Assembly: GCF_018919165.1 (NCBI RefSeq)
Contig: NZ_JAHLQM010000004.1
Span: 1 to 64,000, forward strand
Reading direction: 5' to 3'
DNA from: Amphibacillus sp. MSJ-3
GTDB lineage: Bacteria; Bacillota; Bacilli; Bacillales; Amphibacillaceae
DNA: 64,000 bases
Shown here: in pieces, positions 1 through 8,011 of the stretch
Layout: each line of letters starts with the position of its first letter
Numbering within the stretch: the stretch's first letter is position 1
The notes under the pieces: generated by a model
The model's database searches: none
What the model was told of the DNA's origin: nothing
What the model saw: the letters and a program-made list of their open reading frames with translations, nothing else
Translations under genes and position numbers: made by a program

Positions 1-22
1 TAGAAACTGAACATAAAGAAAC

Positions 23-57
23 ACCCTTCAAAGCATCATAAAACTGCTTTGAAGGGT
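23..57. terminator. Perfect 13-bp hairpin at window edge
   Basis: Bases 23-35 and 45-57 are perfectly complementary around a 9-nt loop. There is no T-run on the plus side. On the minus side the stem is followed by a short T-rich stretch. It is probably a terminator of a gene that lies outside the window, or a transcript-stabilising hairpin. Confidence 0.5.
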
Positions 58-147
58 AAACAAATCATTCAATATTGATCGACGAAAATTCATCACCAAC
101 GTCATTTGACAAAGAGCCAATTAAAAGTGCGATTTAGCTTTGCGTAA

Positions 148-194
148 GTAAAAAAGACATCCATGAGGCCTGTGCTTCATAGGATGTCTTTTTA
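148..194. terminator. Bidirectional rho-independent terminator
   Basis: An inverted repeat with A-run before and T-run after the stem (GACATCC at 156-162 pairing with GGATGTC at 182-188). It lies just downstream of the minus-strand gene that ends at 251 and can serve transcripts from either side. Confidence 0.75.
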
Positions 195-250
195 CTGTAT
201 ATATTCTTCTATATCGGCTAATAAACTATTAATTAGTATTTCCTTGTCTC

Positions 251-580
251 CTATAACCTGATAGCAGAGCCAAGTGCTTGTAATGCATCGCCTTGAATTT
301 GTGCTTCGATTAATAGTTGTTGTTCATCTGTTAAAGTTTGTGTCGTTTGTCCAATAGCTGTGAGTCCTTGGCCAACAGTCATAATCCACTGTCCAACTAC
401 GTTTGTAAGCTCACCACTTGTTTCTGGCTGAATGGCGGAGAGTTGGGATAGATAAATCGCATTAGCCAATTGGCCAATAAATTGAATCCATTGTGAAATA
501 GTTATTTTCTGATTGAGCTCCTGGATTAATTCATTTTGCCTTGTCTCCTCGACATTAGGTTGTGATTGCTTCTTCACCAT
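251..580 (-). CDS. Small repetitive hypothetical protein (DUF6944-like)
   Basis: A protein of 109 residues of unknown function, hydrophobic and rich in Q, I and A. The start is placed at MVKKQSQ because AGGTGAG lies 4 bases upstream of this ATG; a longer frame extends 9 residues further but has no binding site. The protein carries loosely repeated blocks of the type QWIQFIGQ / QWIMTVGQ / DALQALGS, spaced by about 25-30 residues, which recalls small repetitive Bacillus proteins now classed as DUF6944. That assignment rests on memory of the pattern only. There is no signal peptide or clear membrane helix. It is a single-gene unit reading away from the P450 gene, with a terminator behind it. Confidence 0.6.
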   Translation of the reverse strand: MVKKQSQPNVEETRQNELIQELNQKITISQWIQFIGQLANAIYLSQLSAIQPETSGELTNVVGQWIMTVGQGLTAIGQTTQTLTDEQQLLIEAQIQGDALQALGSAIRL

Positions 581-784
581 AAATCTCACCTCAATTAATC
601 CTGCCACTTGCTAATGTTATATTATATTTCGATTTTTATATTTTGCAATGGAAATTAGGGTAGGTTGGTGAAAAATAGGCATAAAGGACAGTTCAATGCC
701 TTCTAAATAAATGAAATAGGTATGATAGGGCTGGGTGAAGCAAATATTATATAGATAAGATTGATAAAGTGAGGATGATCATAA

Positions 785-830
785 ATGTTTCATAAAAAAA
801 ATTCCGGTTGATAAGGGAATCGATCATACG
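785..830 (+). other. Out-of-frame N-terminal segment of the CYP152 gene
   Basis: An ATG at 785 follows a GAGG box at 771-774, a normal start signal. It reads MFHKKNSG and then hits TGA at 809-811. After removal of one A from the A8 run at 794-801 it would read MFHKKIPVDKGIDHT and run straight into the downstream frame. That matches the N-terminus known for Bacillus P450-BSbeta (IP-x-DK-x-x-D pattern before LLKEGYL). The native start is therefore probably here. Confidence 0.7.
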
Positions 831-2051
831 TTGGCATTACTTAAAGAGGGTTATTTATATATGGCTAATCGGTTTGAACGGTTTGATAGTAATATCTTTG
901 CAACACGTCTGTTAGGTGGTCAAAAAGTTATTTGTATGACTGGTAAAGAAGCGGCTAAGGTCTTTTATGACAATGCAAGGATGATAAGATCAGGTGCCGC
1001 ACCAAAGCGATTTCGACAAACCTTATTAGGTGAAAAGGGAATCCAAACGATTGATGGATTTAACCATGAAAATAGAAAAAGAATGTTTATCTCATTGATG
1101 ACGGAAAAGCGGATTCAGGATATCGTGAGAATTTATAGAAGAGAATGGGAATCGGCAATTTTCCGATGGGAGAATCAAAAAGAGGTTTTGCTATATGATG
1201 ATGTGACAGTCATCCTGACGAAAACAGCCTGTGAGTGGGCGGGTATCCCAATAGCTGAAGATGAAATAGTGGAAAGGGCAGGTCAATTGAGCTCCTTATT
1301 TCAATCCGGTGCTAAGATTGGCCCAAAGCATTGGCAAGGACGGATAAACCGCAACCTGTTGGAGAATTGGATTCAAAAATTAGTTGAAGATGTCCGCGAT
1401 AAAAAATTGGAGCCCAAAGAAGAGACAGCCCTATACCAAATTAGCTGGTTTCAGGACGGGAATGGTAAGCTCCTAAATACTGAAGTTGCTGCTGTTGAGG
1501 TGTTAAATGTTATTCGGCCAATTGTAGCGATCGCTATTTATATTGTTTTTATTGCATTGTCCCTATATAATTATCCTGCAGAAAAGAATAAGCTATTAAC
1601 AGGTGATCGTACATTATATGAGATGTTTGTCCAAGAGGTGCGTCGTTACTATCCGTTTTTTCCATTTGTAGCTGCTAGGGTAAGGAAAGATTTCCTTTTG
1701 GAGTACTATCCTTTTAAAGCAGGGACACTTGTTTTGTTAGATCTTTATGGAACAAACCACCATCCGGACCTTTGGGACAAACCTGATCAGTTTCTTCCAC
1801 AGCGTTTTAAGGCCAGGAGGGAAAATCCTTTTGATTTCATCCCCCAGGGTGGTGGGGATTATATTAAAGGCCATCGATGTCCAGGTGAACAATTGACGGT
1901 TGAGATGATGAAAGCAAGTTTAGATTTATTGGTTAACAAGATGGATTACCAGGTGCCAGCGCAAAATTTAACGCTTGACATGGCTAAGATCCCAAGTTTC
2001 CCAAACAGCAAGTTTCTGATCACCCGAATAAAATCTCGCATACACGAATAG
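831..2051 (+). CDS. CYP152-family fatty-acid peroxygenase (P450-BSbeta type)
   Basis: A cytochrome P450 of the CYP152 family, which hydroxylates fatty acids at alpha or beta carbon using hydrogen peroxide and needs no reductase. The haem-ligand motif GHRCPGE has its cysteine at residue 350. The family-specific substrate arginine sits in RPIVAI at residue 229. Both are 13 residues earlier than C363 and R242 of B. subtilis YbdT, so this frame lacks only the first turn of the protein. The frame can start at TTG 831, which has a poor binding site; the expected start is ATG 785 in another frame, separated by an A8 run. The gene stands alone. The protein may be made from the downstream start, by slippage, or the extra A may be a sequence error. 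Confidence 0.88.
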   Translation: MALLKEGYLYMANRFERFDSNIFATRLLGGQKVICMTGKEAAKVFYDNARMIRSGAAPKRFRQTLLGEKGIQTIDGFNHENRKRMFISLMTEKRIQDIVRIYRREWESAIFRWENQKEVLLYDDVTVILTKTACEWAGIPIAEDEIVERAGQLSSLFQSGAKIGPKHWQGRINRNLLENWIQKLVEDVRDKKLEPKEETALYQISWFQDGNGKLLNTEVAAVEVLNVIRPIVAIAIYIVFIALSLYNYPAEKNKLLTGDRTLYEMFVQEVRRYYPFFPFVAARVRKDFLLEYYPFKAGTLVLLDLYGTNHHPDLWDKPDQFLPQRFKARRENPFDFIPQGGGDYIKGHRCPGEQLTVEMMKASLDLLVNKMDYQVPAQNLTLDMAKIPSFPNSKFLITRIKSRIHE

Positions 2052-2264
2052 GTATTTAAGCAGATATAAATATTCTTGCCCTATCGCAGATGAATGGACT
2101 ATGAGTTCCCTCCTTCAATAGTAAAAAGAAAACAATCTGACGATAGGAGGTTGTTAAATAGCTTGTAAAAAGTCAATTCGTTTAACCAACACTGAGTGGG
2201 TGAGGGGACTCTGACTGAGTGTAAGTTTACTTTAGGTAAAAGTATTTTGATGAAGGTGACGATT

Positions 2265-2657
2265 ATGAAATATATGAGAAATATTCTTTTTATTGTGCCT
2301 GGCTTTATATCATTTGGCATTGGAGTTGCTGGGGTAGTTCTACCAGTAATACCGGGTCTGCCCTTTTTCTTAGTATCTTCTTATTGCTTCGCAAAGAGTT
2401 CACAGCGAATTGAGAACTGGTTTAAAGAGACAAAAGCCTATAAGAAGTATGTGTTAGCTTTTCGAGAGAAGAAAGGGATGTATTTAAAGGAGAAGATCCG
2501 AATTAATTTAATTGCGGATAGTTGTATTATCTATTCAATTTTTATAGTGGAGTTCCTTTGGGTTAGATGTCTAATGGTTGCACTGGGTTTATATAAGCAC
2601 TATTACTTTTTCTTTAAAATGAAGACGATTAAGCCAAAGATGATTAATAATGATTAA
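2265..2657 (+). CDS. DUF454 (YbaN-like) inner-membrane protein
   Basis: A 130-residue membrane protein of the DUF454/YbaN family, function unknown. The N-terminal half has a proline- and glycine-rich hydrophobic hairpin (GVAGVVLPVIPGLPFFLVSSYCFAKSS region) that is the hallmark of the family, followed by a basic amphipathic stretch and a second hydrophobic region around residues 85-110. AAGGTGA at 2252-2258 is spaced correctly for ATG 2265; earlier in-frame starts have no such site. No terminator separates it clearly from the two-component system downstream, but a 276-nt gap suggests separate transcription. Confidence 0.8.
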   Translation: MKYMRNILFIVPGFISFGIGVAGVVLPVIPGLPFFLVSSYCFAKSSQRIENWFKETKAYKKYVLAFREKKGMYLKEKIRINLIADSCIIYSIFIVEFLWVRCLMVALGLYKHYYFFFKMKTIKPKMINND

Positions 2658-2724
2658 ATAGGTTTGCTTAAGCATTTTTAATATGAATATAACTTAGCCA
2701 TCAATCTTATTTTAAAACTAATTT

Positions 2725-2800
2725 TATCGCAGATTAACTGACTATGACCTATTGGGTGAAGCCTCACTTTATTAAAGCATAGTTATCTGATTTTCACCAG
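2725..2800. repeat. Imperfect inverted repeat / degenerate intergenic element
   Basis: CAGATTAACTGACTATG (2730-2746) is imperfectly mirrored by CATAGTTATCTG about 35 bases later. The left arm resembles 2082-2105 (TATCGCAGAT..A...GACTATGA in both) and 13 bases match exactly, inverted, at 41759-41771. It looks like a worn member of a dispersed hairpin family. Confidence 0.4.
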
Positions 2801-2933
2801 AAGACTCCTAACTGAAATTTTTTTAGAAATTAAGTGGTGACTCGTTTAATGATTAAAAAAGTTGTTATATAGCACTTTTTTACTGAACGTGTTAAGCTAA
2901 AGAATGAATTTAGTCTTCTAGGATGTGAGAAAA

Positions 2934-3605
2934 ATGGCAACTATTTTAGTCGTAGATGATGACCCGAATATTCGTCAGCTAATCACCTTATATTTATCAA
3001 ATAGTCACTTTGATGTGATTGAAGCTAGAGATGGTCTTGAAGCAATAGATAAACTTGAAAAGGAGCCGATCGATTTAGCGATTATTGATATTATGATGCC
3101 TAAAATGGATGGGATTTCTTTGACAAAGGAGATAAGGGACTTTTATAAAATTCCAATTTTAATGGTAACGGCTAAGGGGACCTCCCAGGATAAAGTAAAA
3201 GGATTCGAGGCAGGGACGGATGATTATTTGGTCAAACCGTTTGATCCAATAGAATTAATTTTAAGAGTACGCGCTCTGCTTAAACGTTATAATGTCTTAA
3301 CAGAGAAAAAGAATAAGATTGGTTCAGTTGAAGTTGATCTTGACCGATTAACTGTATCTAATGGACAGGTTGTCATTGACCTAAAAAGAAAAGAGTGTGA
3401 GCTTCTATTTGAGTTATCTACTGAACCTGGCCGGATATTTACAAGGACGCAATTAGTCGAAAAAATTTGGGGCTTTGATTATGAAGGTGATGAAAGAACG
3501 GTTGATGTTCATATAAAACGCCTACGAGAGAAGTTAAAGCCTTTCGAAGAAATTAACATTACCACCGTTAGAGGGTTAGGTTATCGGTTAGAGGATGTGT
3601 CTTAG
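2934..3605 (+). CDS. hssR: OmpR-family response regulator, HssR-like
   Basis: A 223-residue DNA-binding response regulator. The receiver domain (about 1-115) has the acidic pocket VVDDD, phospho-acceptor D52 in IDIMMP, and the conserved T/S and K (LVKPFD). A winged-helix Trans_reg_C domain follows (about 130-220). The C-terminal stretch GFDYEGDERTVDVHIKRLR is nearly the same as in haem-responsive HssR of Staphylococcus and Bacillus. The start is ATG 2934, ten bases after AGGA; GTG 2925 is too close to it. The stop codon touches the TTG start of the sensor kinase. An HssR-type direct repeat lies just beyond the pair (4967-4986), which supports the name. The haem exporter genes hrtAB usually controlled by HssR are not in the window. 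Confidence 0.8.
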   Translation: MATILVVDDDPNIRQLITLYLSNSHFDVIEARDGLEAIDKLEKEPIDLAIIDIMMPKMDGISLTKEIRDFYKIPILMVTAKGTSQDKVKGFEAGTDDYLVKPFDPIELILRVRALLKRYNVLTEKKNKIGSVEVDLDRLTVSNGQVVIDLKRKECELLFELSTEPGRIFTRTQLVEKIWGFDYEGDERTVDVHIKRLREKLKPFEEINITTVRGLGYRLEDVS

Positions 3606-4952
3606 TTGCGGCGGAGTTTATATTGGAAATTTGTTGTTACTTTTATTACTGGGGTAATCATTAGTTTGTTAGCTTCTTATTTTATTACTTCGCTGTTCTT
3701 TCAAGAGGATATAATTTTTGAACGTGAGTTGGAACAGGCATCAAGTTATGCAGAAGATTTACTAAGGATTATTGACACAGAGGACCTCCCGCAGTTACTT
3801 AACTTATTCCGTGAATTTGGAATTGATGCTGTTGTGCTTAATCAAGATGATGAGCCGATTTTATCTGAAATGGATCCTTCGTTTATCAGTGAAGAAATGA
3901 TTGATGAAGTTAAGACCTTGCAAGGAAAAGAAGTGGTGTCGTTTGTTCCGAGTCGTAGAGGGACAGTACGTTACATTGGGACAAGTTTAAATGGTGAGCA
4001 CGATGCTCAAACATTATTTTTAAAAATTGACGTTTCAAATGAATTAGCCGATACTAGGCAACTCACAATGCATGTCTTATTATTGGTTCTATTAATCGGA
4101 AGTCTGTTTATCATTCTTATTTCACGCTATTTTGTGGGGAGTATTCGTTCTGTAACAAAAGCAAGTGAACAGCTGGCAACAGGGGACTTTTCCGTTCGTT
4201 TACAAACTGAACGCCAAGATGAGGTTGGTCGTTTAATGAGGAGCTTTAATGATCTGGCACAAGCACTAGGAAATATGGATGAGGTGCGTGAGAGCTTTGT
4301 CAGTAACGTATCACATGAAATCCAGTCCCCATTGACGTCGATTAAGGGCTATGCGAGGGCAATTCAGGATGGCTTGATACCTATAGAAGATCAAGCGGAA
4401 TATATTGCTGTTATTTATCGAGAAGCAGATCGATTGTCAAGGTTATCAAATAGTTTATTAAAAATGGCTTCATTAGATGCAGAAGAACATTTGATTAAAT
4501 TAGAGCATTATCGATTAGATGAACAGATCAGGCGTGTCACCTTATCTACCGAGCCGTTTTGGCGAGAAAAAAACATTACCTTTGATCTTGATCTGACCAA
4601 AATATATATTTATGCTGATCAAGACTTATTGGAACAAGCCTGGTTGAATTTGATTACAAATGCGATTAAATATAACCGTGAGAATGGAGAAATTCACATT
4701 TCCTTTTATAAAGATGAAGAATATCATATTATTCGCATAAATGATACGGGAATCGGAATTAGCCAATCCTCAATTCCTTATTTATTTGATCGTTTTTATA
4801 AAGAGGATCAATCACGGTCGGAATTCAGCGGTGGTAATGGTTTAGGTCTCTCCATTACAAAGAAAATTATTTTGCTACATGGTGGCACAATTGATGTCGT
4901 TAGTGAAAAAGGTGTTGGCACGACTTTCTTTGTTCGATTACCAATTCGTTAA
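3606..4952 (+). CDS. hssS: Sensor histidine kinase, HssS-like
   Basis: A 448-residue membrane kinase paired with the preceding regulator. Order: membrane helix (about 9-31), extracellular sensor of about 120 residues, second helix (about 154-174), HAMP linker (175-227), HisKA with phospho-acceptor H237 in VSHEIQSPL, and an ATP-binding domain with NAIKY, DTGIGI and GLGLSITK boxes. The H-box has Q in place of the usual K/R. The layout and length are those of HssS, about 457 residues in S. aureus. It begins with TTG directly after the regulator's TAG, with GAGG at 3591-3594 acting as binding site, so translation is probably coupled. The signal may be haem or membrane stress; only the homology pattern and the nearby binding site support haem. 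Confidence 0.8.
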   Translation: MRRSLYWKFVVTFITGVIISLLASYFITSLFFQEDIIFERELEQASSYAEDLLRIIDTEDLPQLLNLFREFGIDAVVLNQDDEPILSEMDPSFISEEMIDEVKTLQGKEVVSFVPSRRGTVRYIGTSLNGEHDAQTLFLKIDVSNELADTRQLTMHVLLLVLLIGSLFIILISRYFVGSIRSVTKASEQLATGDFSVRLQTERQDEVGRLMRSFNDLAQALGNMDEVRESFVSNVSHEIQSPLTSIKGYARAIQDGLIPIEDQAEYIAVIYREADRLSRLSNSLLKMASLDAEEHLIKLEHYRLDEQIRRVTLSTEPFWREKNITFDLDLTKIYIYADQDLLEQAWLNLITNAIKYNRENGEIHISFYKDEEYHIIRINDTGIGISQSSIPYLFDRFYKEDQSRSEFSGGNGLGLSITKKIILLHGGTIDVVSEKGVGTTFFVRLPIR

Positions 4953-4966
4953 AAAAGTTTAGCACA

Positions 4967-4999
4967 GTTCATATTCAGTTCATAATGTTTGGCTATACT
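4967..4999 (+). promoter_or_regulatory. HssR-type direct repeat with -10 box
   Basis: GTTCATATT (4967-4975), two bases, then GTTCATAAT (4978-4986). The published HssR target is GTTCATATT-N2-GTTCATATT, so only one base differs. A TATACT -10 box at 4994-4999 lies seven bases after the repeat, which places the repeat over the -35 region as expected for an activator. The promoter points at the small gene at 5241, yugP and the phospholipase D gene. Confidence 0.7.
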
Positions 5000-5240
5000 A
5001 AGATCAAACATAAGGTGAATCTTTAATTGATGAGGCGAGTAATTGTCCTAGGATAGTTAGTGGATGAATACTTTTAGTCTGAATTCTAGTCCGAGTCATA
5101 AACATAATTTAGACGTTTATGCCTCTGCTGAGATGAACAAATTGGACCTTTGCTGGCTTTAGTTTCCTAGCTGATCTAACAAGTTCAAGTAAGGGATACT
5201 TATAGCTAGTTAAATGGTAAAAAATTGAGGTGACTAACTT

Positions 5241-5390
5241 TTGAGTAATCGAAACTCAAATGTAGAACTGGAGAAGAATGAAGTGGCTAACTTAAAGACT
5301 AAACGAAAGTCAATTATGAATCAACTCGTAGCTTCACTATGTGCAGAAGGCATCGATGCGAAGCTAGTTAAAAAAATTAATTATCAATAG
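5241..5390 (+). CDS. Unknown 49-residue protein
   Basis: A short open frame with a good translation signal: GAGGTGA at 5227-5233 and, seven bases on, a TTG start. It encodes MSNRNSNVELEK... ending LVKKINYQ, a charged soluble peptide with no membrane helix. The stop codon is two bases before the binding site of the zinc peptidase gene, so it looks like the first gene of that operon. I do not recognise the family. The frame could be fortuitous; the binding site and tight spacing argue that it is translated. Confidence 0.5.
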   Translation: MSNRNSNVELEKNEVANLKTKRKSIMNQLVASLCAEGIDAKLVKKINYQ

Positions 5391-5404
5391 AGGTGAGTTT
5401 GACA

Positions 5405-6094
5405 ATGTTTTTATATCATCCAATGATGGATTTATTAATCTTGCTTGCTTTTGGAATTGCTGTATGGGCACAATCTAGTGTCCAAAATAACTTTCATAAA
5501 TATTCACGAATAGAATCAAATGCCCAAATCACAGGTTTACAAGTAGCACGTCGAATTTTGGATCATAACGGGCTATATGATGTTACAATTGAACGTTCAA
5601 ATCGTGGCGATTTATCTGACCATTATGATCCACGGACGAAGACTGTTCGTTTGTCAGGACCTGTCTATAGTGGCTCTTCGATTTCATCCTTAGCAGTTGC
5701 TGCTCACGAAGTTGGTCACGCAATTCAACATGCTCAAGGATATGCCTTTTTATCATTCAGAACTGCACTTTTACCGGTGGCTAGTCTTGGTTCTAGTATG
5801 GCCCCGATCCTCTTGATTATGGGTTTTCTATTTAGTTACGGACCATTAGTCGGTGTCGGTATTGGCTTATTTGCTGCCGCGGTATTGTTTCAGTTGGTGA
5901 CATTACCTGTGGAATATGATGCGAGTGCACGAGCGAGAAATGAGTTATTAACGCTAGGCATTGTGACAAACAACGAGGAAAGAGGCGTTGGCAAAGTATT
6001 GAATGCTGCGGCATTAACTTATGTTGCAAGTACATTAATTGCCGTTCTGCAATTATTTAAATTTATTTCAATTTTTGCTGGCCGTCGTGATTGA
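5405..6094 (+). CDS. yugP: YugP-like membrane zinc metallopeptidase
   Basis: A 229-residue member of the Zn_peptidase_2 (YugP) family, membrane proteins with a predicted zinc protease site whose substrates are unknown. An N-terminal helix (about 8-25) precedes a soluble part with the HExxH zinc motif at H101-E-V-G-H105 in AAHEVGHAIQHA. A long hydrophobic region follows (about 120-175) and a final helix at the C-terminus. The start is ATG 5405, eight bases after AGGTGA; the in-frame GTG 5393 overlaps the binding site itself. It lies between the 49-residue protein and a cardiolipin-synthase-like enzyme, 13 bases from the latter, as one probable operon possibly under HssR control. Confidence 0.85.
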   Translation: MFLYHPMMDLLILLAFGIAVWAQSSVQNNFHKYSRIESNAQITGLQVARRILDHNGLYDVTIERSNRGDLSDHYDPRTKTVRLSGPVYSGSSISSLAVAAHEVGHAIQHAQGYAFLSFRTALLPVASLGSSMAPILLIMGFLFSYGPLVGVGIGLFAAAVLFQLVTLPVEYDASARARNELLTLGIVTNNEERGVGKVLNAAALTYVASTLIAVLQLFKFISIFAGRRD

Positions 6095-6107
6095 GAGAAG
6101 TGAACAT

Positions 6108-7520
6108 ATGCTTGATACATTGAAAAGCCTAACAGAATATATTTTGTTAGGCTATTTTATTTATATTTTATTAACTGGAGTTATTTTGTTTTCATTCTCC
6201 CCACAAACGGGATCCTTAGCTAGTGATTTGATCAACCCTTGGATCAAAGAAACAACAGAGAAGGCAGTATTAATAGAAGATCGTGCGGAGGCACTAAAAG
6301 TTCGTTTGGATCTAATGAATGAAGCGGAAGAAACCCTAGATATTGCTTACTATTCAATGCAAGGTGGAGAAACTGTTGATCTTTTTTATGCACATATTTT
6401 ACAAGCGGCTGATCGGGGAGTAAAAGTTCGCTTTTTAGCTGATGGACTTTTTCATAATATGCGTTTTGGCCATCGGGATGTCATTCGCTTATTTACAGAA
6501 CATCCAAATATTGAATTGAGTTTCTATGAACCCCTTGATTTAATTCGACCATGGACCTGGCATAATCGCCTTCATGATAAATTTATGATTGCTGATCAGT
6601 CGACAGCATTGATGGGTGGACGAAATATTGGTGATAAATATTTTGCCCCTGATCAATATCAAGGTGTAAGCAATGATCGGGATCTTTTATTACTAGGTCA
6701 AAGTCAGAACGAAACACCGATAATTGGTCAAATGCAAACATATTTTGATTTTTTATGGTCACACGATTATACAGAGCAACAAACAGATCGAAGGCTAAAT
6801 GCTGTGGAGAAAAAACGGGCACAGCGGATCAAAACGAAGATAATGGCTACATATCAAGATTATTTCGACACGAATCAAGATTTCTTTACTGAATCTATCG
6901 ACTGGGAAGAACGCTCACATGAAATTAATGGAGGCTTTATTGCTCATAATTCTGTTGAACGTTTATTTAAACAGCCACAAGTTTGGTGGCAATTACTTGA
7001 ATTATTTGCGGAGGCTGAGGAACAAGTTGTTATTCAGAGTCCTTACATCATCCCAAGTCGTTTAATGCGTGAGGATATGAAACAATTTGAATTGGACTTA
7101 AATCAAGGGCTTATTTTAACAAATGGGCTGGCAGCAACACCAAACATAATTGCCCATAGTGGTTATCGTAATCATCGAGAGGGTTTGGCCCAAACATATT
7201 TTGATTTATATGAATACCAGGATGATAATCAATCACTCCATATGAAATCGATAGTTATTGATCAACAAGTAACAATAGTTGGATCATTTAATCTTGATCC
7301 AAGAAGTGTTTATTTGAATACTGAATCCATGCTAATTATTGATAGTCCAACATTATCACAAGAAATAATCGCTACGATAGAGGAAGAATATTTGCCGGAA
7401 AGTTTGTTAATTGAAGAAACTGATCACGTAAGAGAAATGAATAAGTATGTCTCTGTCCTTAAAAAGATGCTTGTCCTCATACTAAGACCATTAACACGAT
7501 TAGTTGAATTTTTACTTTAG
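6108..7520 (+). CDS. Phospholipase D family protein (ClsC-like)
   Basis: A 470-residue protein with two HKD motifs of the phospholipase D superfamily: H156-x-K158-x4-D163 followed by GGRNIGDKYF, and H378-x-K380-x4-D385 followed by GSFNLDPRS. An N-terminal hydrophobic helix (about 10-32) anchors it. The length and the GGRNIGD signature resemble E. coli ClsC (YmdC), so transfer of phosphatidyl groups in cardiolipin-type lipid synthesis is the likely role, but exact substrate is open. The start is ATG 6108, a few bases beyond a GAAGTGA binding site at the end of yugP. Confidence 0.82.
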   Translation: MLDTLKSLTEYILLGYFIYILLTGVILFSFSPQTGSLASDLINPWIKETTEKAVLIEDRAEALKVRLDLMNEAEETLDIAYYSMQGGETVDLFYAHILQAADRGVKVRFLADGLFHNMRFGHRDVIRLFTEHPNIELSFYEPLDLIRPWTWHNRLHDKFMIADQSTALMGGRNIGDKYFAPDQYQGVSNDRDLLLLGQSQNETPIIGQMQTYFDFLWSHDYTEQQTDRRLNAVEKKRAQRIKTKIMATYQDYFDTNQDFFTESIDWEERSHEINGGFIAHNSVERLFKQPQVWWQLLELFAEAEEQVVIQSPYIIPSRLMREDMKQFELDLNQGLILTNGLAATPNIIAHSGYRNHREGLAQTYFDLYEYQDDNQSLHMKSIVIDQQVTIVGSFNLDPRSVYLNTESMLIIDSPTLSQEIIATIEEEYLPESLLIEETDHVREMNKYVSVLKKMLVLILRPLTRLVEFLL

Positions 7521-7555
7521 AATAATCAGATATTGAGAAAAAGTGAAAAAGCAGT

Positions 7556-7581
7556 TAAATACTTTTATTTCTTGCCGATAT
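7556..7581 (+). promoter_or_regulatory. Sigma-D (flagellar) promoter
   Basis: TAAA at 7556-7559, a 14-base spacer and GCCGATAT at 7574-7581. The Bacillus SigD consensus is TAAA-N15-GCCGATAT; the -10 element is a perfect match. It stands 32 bases before the flaG start. Confidence 0.85.
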
Positions 7582-7612
7582 AAAAGGAAAGAAAATCTAT
7601 AGAGGAGTTGGC

Positions 7613-7996
7613 ATGGGCATGGATGTCAGTAAAGTTATCTCTGGATCAAGTTATGCTCCACAAACAAACAGTGGTGAAGTGAATATAGGAACGGAAAACA
7701 AAACCCTTCAACAAAAAACCTTATATACACAGGCACGGAAGTCAGGGGTTCAACAAGGTAGCGAACTTGTCAATAAAGCTGATATTGAAGGAATGGTAGA
7801 AGGGTTAAACGAATTTTTACAACCGATTAATACGTCGATTAAATTTGAGTTTCATGATAAGCTCGATCGCTATTATGTTAAAGTTATTGATTCCGTAACA
7901 AAAGAATTAATCAGAGAAATTCCACCAAAGCAAATGTTAGATATGTATGCAGCGATGGCAGAATTTATGGGATTAATTGTAGATGAGAAAATTTAA
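7613..7996 (+). CDS. flaG: Flagellar protein FlaG
   Basis: A 127-residue FlaG-family protein (YvyC in B. subtilis), linked to flagellar filament length. The N-terminal part is polar and variable; the conserved C-terminal domain starts near residue 60 and holds the pattern LKFEFHDKLDRYYVKV-like and IREIPPKQMLDMYA. AGGAG at 7603-7607 precedes ATG 7613; a second ATG at 7619 is also possible. It is the first gene behind the sigma-D promoter and fliD begins 15 bases after its stop, with an AAGGAG site between. Confidence 0.88.
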   Translation: MGMDVSKVISGSSYAPQTNSGEVNIGTENKTLQQKTLYTQARKSGVQQGSELVNKADIEGMVEGLNEFLQPINTSIKFEFHDKLDRYYVKVIDSVTKELIREIPPKQMLDMYAAMAEFMGLIVDEKI

Positions 7997-8011
7997 AAGG
8001 AGTGGTGGATA

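Noticed and set aside
2099-2320. 73-codon minus-strand frame
   Set aside because: Lies antisense across the DUF454 start and a spacer element, with no binding site or recognisable product.
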